DNA of 64,000 nt from Ehretia macrophylla. Lineage: Eukaryota; Streptophyta; Magnoliopsida; Boraginales; Ehretiaceae. Location: NCBI GenBank assembly GCA_037974665.1, contig CM075764.1, positions 87,290,825 to 87,354,824 of the forward strand. The letters are read 5' to 3'. A model generated the notes under the pieces. It had not been told where the DNA came from and searched no databases. It saw only the letters and a program-made list of their open reading frames with translations. The stretch's first letter is position 1; every line of letters begins with the position of its first letter. Positions 10,381 to 22,624 of this stretch are shown here, in pieces. Both the position numbers and the translations under genes were made by a program.

Positions 10381-11480
10381 TATTCCTCGGTCCAGCGAAA
10401 GTCCGTTGGGCCCCGCAATGTTTTGAATAATAGTGCACATTTGTCGGCCGACCTGGCCATGAACCTATTGAGCGCAACTACTTTTCCTCCAAGAGACTGT
10501 ACTTGCTTCATACTTTGGGGATGAGTAATCTCGAGGATAGCCTGGATCTTGTTCGGGTTTGCCTTAATACCCTTGTGGGTAATCATATACCCCAGGAATT
10601 TTTCGGCTTTCACTACGAATGCACACTTTTTTGGGTTCAGTTTGATTCCAAACCTTTTCATGGTCTCGAATGCCTCTACTAGATATGTCAGGTGGTTTTC
10701 AGTACTCTGTTTCTTAACCACCATATCATCCACGTAAACCTTCATATTTTACCCAATCTGGTATTGGAATACCTGGTTCATCATTCTTTGATTAGTGGCC
10801 CTGGCATTTTTCAGTCCGAAAGGCATTACTGTATAATAGTAAGTACCTCTGTCGTCGATGAACGCGGTCTTCTCCTCATCTTCTAGGGCCATCTTGATCT
10901 GATTATAGCCCTTAAAGGCATCCATAAAGGACAACATTTTGTTTCCTAAGATCGCGTCCACCAGCTGATCTATTCGAGGCAGGGGGTAGCAGTCTTTTGG
11001 ACAGGATTTGTTAAGATCAGTGTAGTCTACACACATCCGCCATTGTCCTGAGGCTTTCTTTACCAAGACCACATTTGCCAACTAGGTCGGGTATTGTACT
11101 TCCCAGATATGGCCGACTTTTAGGAGTTTTTTTACCTCATCCCTGATGGTTTGGTTCCTATTTGGGTAGAAGTTCCTGCTCTTTAGCATTATCGGTCTGC
11201 GGTTCGGGTCCACATTCAAGTGGTGTGCTATGACTTTGGGGTCTATTCTTGTCATATCAGAAGAAGACCATACAAATACTCTTTTATTTTTAGAAAAGAA
11301 GCGGGTTATACCTTTTTTCATTGGCGGAGTCAGCTCGCTTCCAATCCGAACTGTTTTCCCTGGTCGAATCTCAACCTCGTCCAGCTTCTCCACTATGGTA
11401 GCTTTTCTTTCTTCCTTCTTCTTCTCCTTCTTGCTCTCCTCCCTCACCCCATCCCAAGGACTTGGGCTTCGAATGTTCAA
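10377..11480 (-). pseudogene. Tat/Ogre reverse transcriptase
   Basis: Three consecutive minus-strand reading frames (11480-11082, 11081-10749, 10745-10377) form one reverse transcriptase separated by single stops. In order they show the linker DEVEIRPGKTVRIGSELT, SDMTRIDPKVIAHHLNVDP, the RT entry block VVLVKKASGQWRMCVDYTDL, KSCPKDCYPLPRIDQLVD, the palm MPFGLKNA, the catalytic box VYVDDMVVK near 10735 and the connection FLGYMITHKGI. KSCPKD, PLPRID and VYVDDM(I/V)VK are diagnostic of the Tat/Ogre lineage. All catalytic aspartates are present, but stops at about 11082 and 10748 inactivate it. Confidence 0.9.
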
Positions 11481-11499
11481 TGCTACGGCATAGCATTCT

Positions 11500-12190
11500 T
11501 TCGCGACTTTTTAGTCTCCGCGGACCACTTCTATACCTCCAGGGGTTAGGAACTTTATCACCTAATGATAGGTTGAGATAATCGCCTTGAGGTGATTGAG
11601 GGCCAAACGCCTTAGTATCCCATTGTAGGCCGAGGGGCAGTCCATTACTACGAACTCAATCATCATCTGAACTTGCTTGCCATCTGACCCGATAGTGAAG
11701 AGAAGTCAGATAGTACCTTCTGGTTTGAAACCATGGTGAGTGAATCCTATAAGTTCACCATGGAATGCGGCAAGTTGCTATCTTGCGTAACCCATCTTTA
11801 GGTATGCGTCACAGAACAACACATCAGTCAAGCTGCTAGTATCGACCATCATTCGTCAGACCTTGCATTTTGCTATCTGTACTGTGATTACCAGGGGATC
11901 GTCATGTGAAGTCTTTACCCCTTTCAAGTTGTTGGTCGGGATGACGAGCTCCTCGTGGACCTTTGAGCTTTTGGAATAGGGTTCCTTATTTCTTGACCTC
12001 ACCTATACTCTGTTGGCTAACCTGTTGGTCCCTTCTGCTGCTGACCAACCTGTAATCATATTGATATCTATTATTCTTCTGTCAGTCCTGCGGGGACTCC
12101 TATCACTTTCCCGATCGGCCATTTGCTCAGGGTTCTACCCCTTCTTTGCTACATATTTTTCTAGCTTGGCTCCCTGAATCAATGTTTCGA
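11500..12190 (-). pseudogene. Tat/Ogre gag-protease junction and aspartic protease
   Basis: The minus strand near 11850 reads MVDTSSLTDVLF followed by AYLKMGYA, a stop, QLAAFHGELIGF, and later YNGILRRLALNHLKA near 11600. This is the retropepsin-like protease of gypsy elements: VDTGSSADVL is normal, and here the glycine after DT is replaced by serine. FHGE and YN-ILGR-LN are the usual flap and C-terminal strands. Several stops break the frame. The C-terminal part of gag (rich in R, D and E) occupies about 11950-12190. Confidence 0.75.
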
Positions 12191-13437
12191 TCTCATTTTT
12201 CAGATTTTTGCATTCATTGGTTTTATGACCGTAGTCATGGTGAAACCAGTAGAATTTTTCCTTTCCTCTCTTTTTTGGTTTGACCTCATCCACACCAACC
12301 ATTCGATATTGAGGTAAGGTCTAGACTTGATCTCCATTAACACTTCTGACCTAGCCATGGTCAGGGGCGTATATTTATCAAATCTATTTCTAGGAGCTGA
12401 AGAGCTCGACACGGTCCCCGAACTGGATCCTCGAGATCCTTCGTCCTTCTATTTATCGTGAGGTGACGTTGTGTAGACTGTTCTTTTTTCCTTGTGCTTC
12501 AGGTCTAATACGTCCTCTTTTGACATTATGTATTTTTTGGACTTCTTCATCAAATGGTCCAGGTCTTTAGAATCCTTTCTAGAGATGAGGGAACGAAAGT
12601 GCCTTGATATGGTTAATCCTTGCTTGTAACCTGTTATGGCCACCACTTCCTCCAGGCCCGAAATGTCCAGGGTAGCTCTGTTGAACCTTTCCATGTATTC
12701 GCAAAGGATCTCATCATTTCCTTGCTCTAGCCAGAATAGATAGGTGATAAGCTTTGATGCCTTTACGCTGCTAGTGAATTTGTTCATAAAATTTTTAACC
12801 AGATTAGCATAGCTTCTAATTGAATCTTTAGGAAACCACAAAACCATTTTCTTGCGGGGTCATCAAGTGTCCTAGGAAATGCTTTGCATTTAACTTCCTC
12901 AAGCACCTCCTTGAAAAGCATGAGGTAGTCGAAGCGCTGGTCGTGGTCCACTGGATCCCCTGTCTCGTTGTAAATGGGTAGGTTAAGCAGTTTATACTCT
13001 GTCATTGATACCTCCCGTATCCTCCTATCGAACGGGTGGAAACCTTGGCCACTCATGGATCTTCTCAAATCCTTTGGGATTCTTGCTAGGTCTAAATCAA
13101 ACCCGTCGCATTCCTATCTCCGCGAACTTCTTAGTTCTCTGCTGGAGGAGCTGATGGAATCCTTCTTTAGCTTCACTTTTTGCCTCGGTTCCTCACTACT
13201 TGGTAGGGACTGGTGATTATTTCCTGATCGAGCACTATAGGAAGCTTGATGTGGTTCTTCAGTCAATCTCTACTCCCGGATGAAACTATCCATAGTTTTC
13301 TTTATGTCATAAACCAGTTGAGTGAGTGTCTGTAGCTCAACGCGACATGCTGGCTCATAAGCCAACTGCTCATCCTGTACTGTCCCGCCCGTTGGGCTCA
13401 CTTCTGGCTGGATGACATTATTGGTAAAAGCGGGTAC
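12190..13437 (-). pseudogene. Tat/Ogre gag, main part
   Basis: Minus-strand frames at 13497-13270, 13068-12784, 12847-12449 and 12412-12200 together give the Tat-type gag. In order they show a PAFTNNVIQPEVSP leader, the capsid region with LPIYNETGDPVDHDQRFDY and KAFPRTLDDPARKWF, the helix RQG-like LEQGNDEILCEYMERFN, and a zinc-knuckle remnant WFHHDYGHKTNEC at about 12240. In intact relatives the knuckle begins CxFH; here the cysteine is tyrosine. Frameshifts between the pieces show that it is inactive. It continues across solo LTR 3 into 18939-19034. Confidence 0.85.
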
Positions 13438-16400
13438 TATGAAACCCCGCACGAGGCTCATGTGCATTTTATAACATTTCATATATTTTTGCATCATTTA
13501 ATATGCATTTATATCAATTAATGCGCATTTACCTTGGTTTACGTACATGTATCTCGTTTAATGTGTAAATGAGTACAATAGCATGCATTCGAGAACCTTA
13601 GAGGTTGTAGATGATAATTAAATTTTACTAAATTAAATTAACTATCCAAAATAATTAAAATTAGAACTACATGATAATACTTTGCATTCACAACATTGAA
13701 AATGCATGTATATTGATTTATGTACAATTGAGTGATTTTATGTGCATTTACCTCATTTTACGTGTATTTGTTTGATTTAGATATCGTAAGAATTAAATAA
13801 ATTACACTACATTACACTAGTTAACCAAATAGTTGAGACAAAACTAGAATGACAAACTTGAAATAATTCATTAGTTAGAGGGCAATTTGGGCATTTGGGC
13901 CTTTTGATATTTCTACCTAATATTATATACACATATATATACATTACACACACACAACACACTTTACACACACAAAAATACTACACATACACCACACAAC
14001 TCACACACCCACAAACACTAAACAACTCAGCCAAGAGAAAAATGAAGAAGAAATGAGGAGAAAGAAGAGGAAAAGAAGGGAGAGAGAACTAGTTCAAGCT
14101 ATTTTCTTGATCTTCCAAGCCTTGCTAAGCATCCTACTACTTTGAACTTGTAATTTCTCTACATTAGAGGTGAGGGATTCTTTCAAAATTGATTTTTAAA
14201 AGGTTCATTCAAGGTTATATAATGTTCATTTGGTGTTACCCTAGCTATAGCTTGCATTTAAAAGCATGGATGAGAAGCTTGAGTATTTTATGTGTTGTAG
14301 ATCTAAGATTTGCCAAATTCATGTTGGGTGTTCTTGAGATGTTGAGAGATAAGTTTATATTGTTCTTGTATGTGTATATAGATTATATGTGTAGCTTGTA
14401 TGCAAGAATTGGAAGCATAGAGTTAGCATTTAAAACTTGGAAGTTAATCTTGATGTCATGAGCTATTGTTGATTCTTGGAGGGTTTTGGATGTTGTTTAT
14501 AGATAGAAGGGTGTTGTGGGTGGTTTTTGAACTCATATATGTTGTTAATAAACCGTCTTGAGTATGTTAGAATCTTGGTTGAAGGTTGGGAAAAAGATGG
14601 CAAGAAAATGAGTAGAAAAATGAGAATTTACGGGGGTATTTTGCCCAGGTCGGTCAACTAAACTCGCCTGACATTTGACTAAAATCACTAGAAAAGTTGG
14701 TCAACTAGCCGGTCAACAAGTCAGGCGAGTAACTCGTCCGGCTTGGTTTTTTAGCTTCTTATAGTATTTTTGTAAAGGCCATATCTCACTCGTTTTAACT
14801 CCAAATTGGGTTATGTTTGATTCTAGAGTTATCTAAATTCGATAAGCTTAGATTCTATACCAAAATCAAGTTATTTGGAGGTTGGGAACATAGGGAAACT
14901 AACTATTTAAGTTAGGTCTTGTGTAACTCCCCTATTTCACTTCGCTTGCTTAGCCTATCTTGCCTCTTTCTTTGCACACTTTGTCCCTTTGTTTCTAACT
15001 TATTCCATGAACCTTTTTGGTAACTTAATTGGTAAGCATTGAACATAAAATTTAACCTTTACCTTGCACTTGTAAATACATTGTATGAGAACCTAGCCAT
15101 AAGCACTGAATTAGCATGAATTTCTTGTTGCATTCGTGACCATGCTTGGCTATCAGAGGAATCCTGCTTGCTTGATCTTCTCATGCATGTTCATAAGTTA
15201 CATGAACTCTAATTGGACTATGCTTATATTGATATGTGTTTAAATTGTTATCACTAACCCGTAGCAACCTACTTTGTTGCTTCCGAGCTTATTTATACAT
15301 TTGAGATCCACTCTCGCTTGCTGAATTCTCCTTGGAGAGATGGAAGTTATATAAATGATATAATTAATCAATATAATGGACCCCATGGTAGAAGTTCCGG
15401 TACCGCCTGGGCAGCATTGGGCTTGCCAAGATGGACAGGCTACCATGGCATTAGGGTTTATATCCAGATTTTATCCTCGTAATTTGGCGTATGGGTTAGA
15501 GATATGCCCTAAATATTGTTAGATGACCTATTTTGGGATATTTTGGCATTAACTTGTACCTAATGACATTTATGTCTATATGTTTGTTTACATATTGACT
15601 TGTTTGTGACGTTCATATTCTCGGCCATTCCTATTATATGAATAAGTCCTTAATATTTTTCAAAGAATAAATATATTCTAAAAGAGTTTAGAATACGTTG
15701 GCATATTTCTTCGATATGATAAACATTCAAAATGATTCGTAGCCCTCAAATTATTCGAACGGGACTAGAATAATCAAGTATGGGCTATCATATGTAAGAT
15801 ACATTTGATTAACATACAGATGTTAATGATAAAGGGTAGTAAGCCTTGTGCCATAACAGCATTAGGATGCAACTGACTTACATATGGGTGATTGTTAGTT
15901 GAACGAATCACTGAATGTGACCAGAATAACAAAACTACATGACTTTGGATTAATAGTTTGTTATTCGTTGCGAATTGTGCAAATTAATCCTTTGACTTGG
16001 GAAATTACTACTGTCGGTTATATCAGGGGCTAAATTCTGCGTCTGGACAATACCCGTCTTCCAAAAGGTGGGTTACGACCTTTCGCATTTTAGTTTTGTG
16101 GCATGAACTGATAGGTAATTTTCAAGATACAATCCGTTAACCTCTGACGTGAGGTGATGTCCTATGCGATCTTATTTCGGTTGATTGAGGAAGTCCTCGG
16201 CCGGGGCACATAACAAATGGAATGATAGAAAAGGTTCCATAGGTGTCATCTCTCATTCACCTGAACAGATTTAAGCACAAAATTGTTTAGTGGACTTAAT
16301 CATATCATGGTCCCCACAACGATCGCGAGATATTTAATAGAAAGATCGGACTGAACGCTAATTCGCAACTATAAATAGATTCATAAAAGTTGGACTTCAT

Positions 16401-16600
16401 TACCGTATAAATTGTCACGAAGCGCGTATGTTGCTAGACGTAACTCTTGAACATGAGGGTATTCTGGAGAATGACAGAGACATTCTCAGAATATATTAAA
16501 AGCGTTTAATAGTCCATCATCACTATAACGGTTATGAATCTAAAAAGTCACACACATAAAGAGCATCAAGAATAAGGCAATTAATGAGCTTGATATAAAG

Positions 16601-16870
16601 TTGAAAACACGTTAAAGGGTTAACGTTGTTTATTTTGGACGTTAATAGTTAAGCGGGCCAAAAGTGCAAATGCTGAAAGTATTAGGGCCAAAGTACAAAT
16701 ACTAAAAGTATTGGGGTCAGAGTACAAGTACTGAGTTGAAAACACGTTAAAGTGTTAACGGTGTTATTTTGGCCATTAATGGTTAAGTGGGCTAAAATCG
16801 TTATTTTTGAAAGTCTTAGGGCCAAAGTGTAAATACTAAAAAGTATTGGGGCATGAGTGCAATTAGATTG
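16601..16870. repeat. Tandem duplication, 135-bp period
   Basis: TTGAAAACACGTTAAAG begins at 16601 and again at 16736. Both copies run through TTAAC-GTGTT, GGCCAAAGT-CAAATACTAAA and AGTATTGGGG. It lies within the copia LTR, upstream of its TATA-like box, where duplicated promoter segments are common. Confidence 0.85.
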
Positions 16871-16924
16871 AGTGGTCAATCTTCAATTAATTATTCTAAA
16901 GGGATTTAGAATTAATTAATGTTT

Positions 16925-17045
16925 GTCTTCACTAAAAGACAAACAACAAGTTACACTGAAAGACAAAAGCACAAAGTGACAAAAGACAACTTGCACAAAA
17001 GGACAAAAGACAACTTGCACAAAAGGACAAACAACAAGTTGCATG
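16925..17045. repeat. Short tandem units ACAAAAGACAACTTGCACAA
   Basis: About 24-bp units occur two to three times in a row (for example starting near 16979 and 17003), with shorter AGACAAACAACAAGTT relatives on both sides. The 69-codon ORF reading through it is a by-product of the repeat. Confidence 0.7.
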
Positions 17046-17928
17046 AAATTTATCTAAAATGCCCTCCTATGGCTGGCCACTTGAAGGAGATTTTTGACAC
17101 TTGGCTTCTTCAATTATTTAGATCATGACACTTGTCATTTGATGAGCAAGCTTGTGCATCTATAAATTAAGGTCATGTCTTCATTCTTTTAAGAAGCTTT
17201 TTGGCCGAAAAATACTCTCAATTAGAAGGCAAAACTCTCTTCTTCTCCCTTGGTAATTTCGGTCATGGTAGAGAAAAATAGGAGGAGTTTTTCGCATGCT
17301 CTTCTAACTTTATACAAGCTTGGATCTATCAGCGAGAAGCTAGCACATATACTTGGTTGGTGGTGCTTGCCATTGGATGCTCGTGTGTTTTGATCTATGA
17401 CCTAAGGCTAGTCCACACTATTTACGAGATGAGAACTATATCTTTTTCCTTGATGCTCTCGGCCCAAGCACGAAAAAGGATAAGTGTTATTTTTTTTGCT
17501 TTATATCTATATGCAAGCTTATTTCTACTACTAAGTATCTAACACAATAACTTAGTTTATTGTAATAACTGTTGGATGCTTGTGTATTTTGATCTAGAGC
17601 AGTTGCATGTGTGAAGAAGGCTTGTCCACGCCGTAGCATGTCCGTCGTGGTTCCACCTTCACTTGCCTATAAACGGGAGGTATACCATTTTACCTCTTGT
17701 TTACTTTATAGTATATTTGATATATTATATGTTGCATGTTGTTTACCATGGACTTTACTTTGGAAATGTTTATGATTACAAAAGTTAATGTTGAAATTTT
17801 TTAAATGCCCAATGTTTCCGCTTTAATTCTTTTATGTTGTGAATCACACGTTTCTGGGAACCAATCCCCCTTTCAGTATGGGGTTATGATATTGATGAAG
17901 CAGCGAGACTGGCCATCTCTAACATTTG

Positions 17929-18058
17929 CAACCATTCTTGTTTGGTCCCTTGAGGTCTTCAGACGAAAGTGTTGCCCGCATCTCCAACAATTACAACCAT
18001 TCTTGCTTGGTCCCTTGAGGTCCATAAGGAAAGCGTTGCTTGTATCCTCTGATTATAT
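17929..18058. repeat. Two-copy tandem repeat, 65-bp period
   Basis: CAACCATTCTTG-TTGGTCCC starts at 17929 and at 17994. Both copies continue TTGAGGTC and end with a GTTGC-CGCATC/GTTGCTTGTATC phrase. It is within solo LTR 3, just right of the copia LTR. Confidence 0.8.
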
Positions 18059-18938
18059 GTTCAACCACTCTCATTCAGGGAGAAGAGTTGATTACTTGTT
18101 CACCTGTTTAATTTTGTTATTAACATGCTTGGTTATCTCTTCATTAAATGTTCAGGATACACGTTCTCTGCTAGTAGTACTTGTTTATGCATGCTCAAAC
18201 TAGTTCTTTATCAAGTTTTTACCTTGTTTCTTATCAATTGTTTGTATGTGCATGACACAATTTTTCAAAAACGTTTCTTAAAGGGTAAAATGTTTGCGAA
18301 AACCCCATTTTTTCATATCCCTCACTGAGCTAGGTATAGCTCACTCTCTCTTTATAACAATTACAGGTGAACTTGGATTCAAGCCAAATTCACAAGTTGA
18401 TCCAGGAGATTCTCTAACTATCAGGACGTGCTTATACTCTTGCGATCTACCTGCATGTTGTTGTAGCTATAACTTTTGTAATAGGAGATTATTTTGTAAG
18501 TTAAAACAATGTGATATAATATATTAACCTTTTGGATTCTAAGACTGTATTTAATTTGATCTTTTATTCTTTTGTAACCTAGGGGTTGGCTTGGATTTGA
18601 ACTATGAATGAACAATTGAACCTAGGTCTTGTAAGTGTAATTCCGGTAGTTGTGAATTTAATTATTAGTGATGAAGTTTGTATAATGTGCTTTACTAGAA
18701 TTAGCTTAAAAATAGGTGTTGTAATAGTGATATTAATTTCTTGGTCGTATGGATATTAGAGCTCGGACTAGTAACTTGTGCCTTAGTGGACCTAAGATGG
18801 GCGATCTTCTTAAGCCCGTGGAATCACGATCCCATATGTTCAAGGTTATTATAAGTTTGAATATATCTTTTTTTTCACCGATTAGTACGATATCAAAGGC
18901 TATTATAGTAATTAAGAAGATGGGGTCATGATAGGTAC

Positions 18939-19034
18939 AACTTTCGGTATTGGGGTCATTCCAGTATATTGTTGTTCAGGGTTGTTTAGCGAATATACAT
19001 CACCAGAGCTAGCATGGCTTCTGGTGTGAACCAT
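18939..19034 (-). pseudogene. Tat/Ogre gag, first 32 codons
   Basis: A minus-strand ATG at 19034 opens a frame MVHTRSHASSGD...QQYTGMTPIPKVV that reaches the GGTAC duplication. Across the gap it joins PAFTNNVIQP at 13432 in the same frame. The ATG lies 33 bp inside the primer-binding site, the usual position for a first gag codon. This proves that solo LTR 3 entered an older gag gene. Confidence 0.85.
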
Positions 19035-19066
19035 TGTTTGTACTCAGTAGGAATCTACAATCGATT

Positions 19067-19082
19067 CCCATAGACGGTGCCA
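19067..19082 (-). other. Primer-binding site of the Tat/Ogre element
   Basis: On the minus strand TGGCACCGTCTATGGG follows an LTR end at about 19086 (TTAACA, 3 nt, then the site). TGGCGCCGTCTGTGGG is the common site in plant Tat-type elements; here two positions have decayed. It sets the element's direction: its 5' LTR lies to the right and gag to the left. Confidence 0.75.
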
Positions 19083-19085
19083 AAC

Positions 19086-19359
19086 TGTTAAGGTATAAAT
19101 CTGGTGAGACTAACTTGGGAAAGTTGACTTGAGTTGACTCTCTTAAGCCTGCAAAACAGAAATAGAGCTGTAGGGGTGCCCCTGCGTTAGCACTCCCAAG
19201 CTTAAGTTAGTTAGGTGCTAGAAGAAGGAAAATGTAGATAATTTCAGTAAAAAAATAAATTAGTTACCTCCCTTGAAGAGTGTTGGGTGCATTTTAAACT
19301 ATTTGGATTAGAGAGAAACTGACATGTTTTGACATTAGCAGATTCTGTCGGGGGAGCTA
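19086..19359 (-). mobile_element. Tat/Ogre 5' LTR fragment (a)
   Basis: This segment lies between the primer site and solo LTR 4 and holds no gene. By position it is the 3' end of the Tat 5' LTR on the minus strand. It contains TTGACTTGAGTTGAC and a TAGGGGTGCCCCTG inverted repeat near 19172. Continuations are at 22625-22817 and 32692 onward. Confidence 0.6.
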
Positions 19360-22300
19360 TGTGACGCCCGAGACCTCCATCATATTTAAATTCACTGTTC
19401 ATATTTGTGCATTTAAATGTGTATTTTCTACTTTTAGCAAAAGTGACTATCCATAGCGGAATTCAACTGTCTTATTTCTTTGAAATTATATTTTTCTCAT
19501 GTTACGTGACATGTATGAGGAATGTAAAAAGTGGCACTTTGTGCATTTCTTGTTGGGAAAGTGCGTTTGGAAAATACTTTTGATTATCGTGTGAATAGTA
19601 AAATAGTGATAACATTGAATCATGAACTAGTTAGCTTTTAATTTCATTTTTAAGCTTGTATTTGATTTAGTCTAGCTTATTTTAAAATCCCAAATCAGCC
19701 ACCTACATATTAGTTAACAGTTATATACACGTATACACATTACACTTAGAAAATAATAAAATAAAGAAGCAAAACACACCCCCAACCCCACAAAAACCTG
19801 TCGGCCACCATAGAGAGAAAGGTGAAGAGAACTTCAACAATTCTTGCAAGTTGATCATCAAGCTTGAGTTTAGGAGTAATTAGAAGCATCCTGGGACTTC
19901 TACAGAGCTTCTACACCTAGTAAAGGTGAGGAGGAATCATTTTATTTACATTTAAAAGTCTAGGGTTGATACTGAAATTTCGCTATTGTTGATTATTGCT
20001 ATAACTATGCTTATAAATGCTTCAAATACATCTTATTATGCCTAGAGTACACTCTTTTGAAGCATGTTAGCCTTTTGAATGGTTAGAATTAAAGAATTGA
20101 TGTTGTAGAAGATGATGAATAGTGCATGTGAATAGTAACCTACAAATTTTGGGGTTTTTGCATTTCTAATTGTTCTAATGCTTCTATTAGTTGCTATAAC
20201 CCTTAAGAATGCTATACATATCATAAAAATGGTTATAGTTTAGCTAGAATTGAAAATATAACTTGAATTATAAAGGGGACTTTAGAACGAAATGTTGAAT
20301 TTGACTTGTTTGATTATGTAGATAGTCTTAGATAGGTATGGAAGCACTTAATATGTGGTTATGGCATGGTTTAGCTAATCATATTAGGTAGCTGTAGTTC
20401 AAATCACCTAAGAGGATTTTCGGTGTTTTTGGGTTAACATGATTAAAAATATGGTTTAATGGCATTTATGTCCATCATAATATGGCTATGGGTGATTGGT
20501 AATGTTAGATTGGGGGTTCCGCGTCTCGTGTGAAGTTTAGAATCTAATTAGTATGCATTGAAATAGTGTTTTGTTGGGTTTCTTGTGAATTGCTTGAACT
20601 TGTTGCATGACTAGCTAGTGAATTGTTTTAGTTGCTACATTTGATTGTTAATTAAGTAAACTACAAGTTAGTCTAATGCTAGTGTATGGCCTTCATATGA
20701 TTAGTTAAGTAGTTACAAATGCTTAGTTAGAATGTTTAATTATTCGGTAAGTTTCATGAATTGGCTTGAATGTTACATTGTTGTAAATTGGGTGAATAAG
20801 CATGAAAATAATTCTTAAGCTGTGTTTTATAGTTAAATTATGTTAAATGTTAAGTGTAGTCGTCTTGATTGAATGCTTAATTTGATATTCCTTGTGATAT
20901 AAATGAAGTTGTATTAGTTTGGTAGTTTAACTTGTTAAATGTTAATATAATTAATGTCATTGGCAAGATTCAAGAAATGTTTTAAAGTTACTTGTGTAAT
21001 TACTTGGGCTAGGTGACAATATGAATTATATAAGTAATTGTATATGATTTCTATTGCTAAGAATTTAATTGTATAATAGCTAAATTTAGCATTGGCATAA
21101 CTAATTGTTAAAGTGTTAGGTTAGTTCAATTGCATAGTACACTGTTGAAAAATGTTGTATCTTGTTTATATTGATAGTACTATTATAGATTTAAGTGTTG
21201 TGGAATATTTACAATTGCTTGATTCTTGAACATGTATGTGAATAATGTGGTTGAGTTGTCTTTAAGTTGCATGGAATTGTTGTGTTTAGGTAGTAGTCTC
21301 GAATGGTATTTGGAAGGTGTAAATGCTTTGGACTTGAATTGGAGGGGTTTTTAGCTAGACTCCTATAGGTTTGGTTTATTAAAAGTTAGGGAGTCTTCAT
21401 CCCTTTTGTACATCTTAGCTTATTTTATTGCTTTTAGACTATATGCTTTAGTTTAATTGATAAAGTTTATTTGTACTATTTACTTGCTATCTCGTGATAT
21501 CTTGTGTTTACTCGTGTTTATTTGATATTGACTTGTGAATTCTTGAATTTGTATCAGGTTGTGCAACCTTTTTGGACAGGGTAGTGTCAAGAAACTCCAG
21601 GCAGCATTGGGTTGTTGGTCTAGCTCGGCTACCATGATACCTATTCCCTTTCTCGTTGAGACATACTTCTATACCCTAGAGGCGTGATTTACCTCATTAG
21701 GGCATACGGACCTACCTGGGGAGAAATAGGTCGTAGGATCATCCTATATCCAAAGTACCACATTGGATGAATACAGGGTTTGTCGGTATTTGCTTGAAGA
21801 TCATGGTTCGTGGTTCAAGATCGAAGACAGAGAAGATGAACCGTATCCTTTTTAAATGTGTTTAAATAATTGTTCAATTAACTTGTTATATTGTTTTATT
21901 ATCTTTGTTGCATTGCACGAAAACATTTACGAAAACACCCTGGTTTACTATATCCTCTCCCTCACTGAGTAACTTTGGTGACTCATTCCACTTTTCAACA
22001 TGTTTCAAGAAAAGTTGGAGATCAGATTGCCTCTTGTGTGGCCTGCTTGCTCTTCCAGTGTTGGACATAGAATAATGTGATTTTGATATGCTTGTATTCT
22101 ATTGGAGACTTTATGATCTTGCATATAATTCTGTTTTCTTAAGAAATGTATTATTAAAGTTTTGGTCTTGTATGATGGAAAGATATTGGTGGGCATGTAA
22201 TAACTTCCATTGTTTTACTTTATTTCTTAGTAGTAGCATGCTTGTATGGTTTAGTGAAAGTGGGTTGAAGGACTTAAAATATAAGAAGGTTAAGTAACTA

Positions 22301-22624
22301 ATATTAGAGTGGTATAATAAGTGGATTTAAAAGATAAGATCCCAATGGATTTAATCTTCCATGCTTGTGTGTCATGTTGTTGGGTTCCAAGGCTCGGATG
22401 GCCTTGAGGAGTTTGTTTCGTGCGCCGATAGTAGAAGTTGGGTGTTACGGGGAGGTTAGACTTTGATTTTGAGGTTATAATTACTTGTACAGGTTTTAGA
22501 TTGTCTTATAAATAAGGGATACTTCGTCCGTTTTTTCTAAAATTTCGTGTTCGGGTTTGGAATTGGGTTGTGAATAGCATAATCAATAGAAGTCCCAGCT
22601 CCACAAGGGATTGCGGTAATTACA
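19360..22624 (+). mobile_element. Solo LTR 4, Tekay-like family, decayed TSD
   Basis: It begins TGTGACGCCCGAGACC and ends GGTAATTACA. The flanks AGCTA (19355-19359) and AGTTG (22625-22629) agree at 3 of 5 bases, both differences being transitions. Landmarks are AAAG/GTGAGG at 19925, palindrome variant GGTTGTGCAACC at 21557-21568, GAGTAAC-TTTG-GTGACTC at 21967-21984, a mutated acceptor TTTCAAG near 22006, and AAGGC-TCGGATG-GCCTT at about 22390. GGGGGAG just left of the start resembles a polypurine tract, so a 3' LTR of a truncated element is a second possibility. Confidence 0.8.

Larger units (their letters stand above)
15493..17848 (+). mobile_element. Ty1/copia-type LTR nested in solo LTR 3
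   Basis: The segment opens with GTTAGAGATATGCCCTAAAT, the start typical of a common plant copia LTR, and shares long blocks with 52761-53395 (for example ATTGTGCAAATTAATC, GGTTATATCA and GGACAATACCCG). A TATA-like CTATAAATTAAG lies at about 17160, and the right part has CAATGTTTCCGCT, usual near copia LTR ends. I place the end at GAATCACA (17848). A possible duplication is CGTAT on the left and CGTTT on the right (4 of 5). No internal copia region is attached, so it is probably a solo LTR. Confidence 0.65.
13438..18933 (+). mobile_element. Solo LTR 3 (with nested copia LTR), TSD GGTAC
   Basis: The left end TATGAAACCCCGC and right end GGGGTCATGATA look like TGTGACACCCCGC and GGGGTCATGACA after C-to-T type decay. 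GGTAC is repeated at 13433-13437 and 18934-18938, and deleting the insert restores the gag frame. Family boxes are a CA-rich leader at 13930-14030, AGAG/GTGAGGG at 14167-14176, the hairpin AGCAAC-CTACTTT-GTTGCT at about 15262-15280, the hairpin TGAGCTA-GGTA-TAGCTCA at 18326-18343, and acceptor-like ATTACAG ending at 18366. The middle is displaced by a copia-type LTR (about 15493-17848). Confidence 0.85.
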
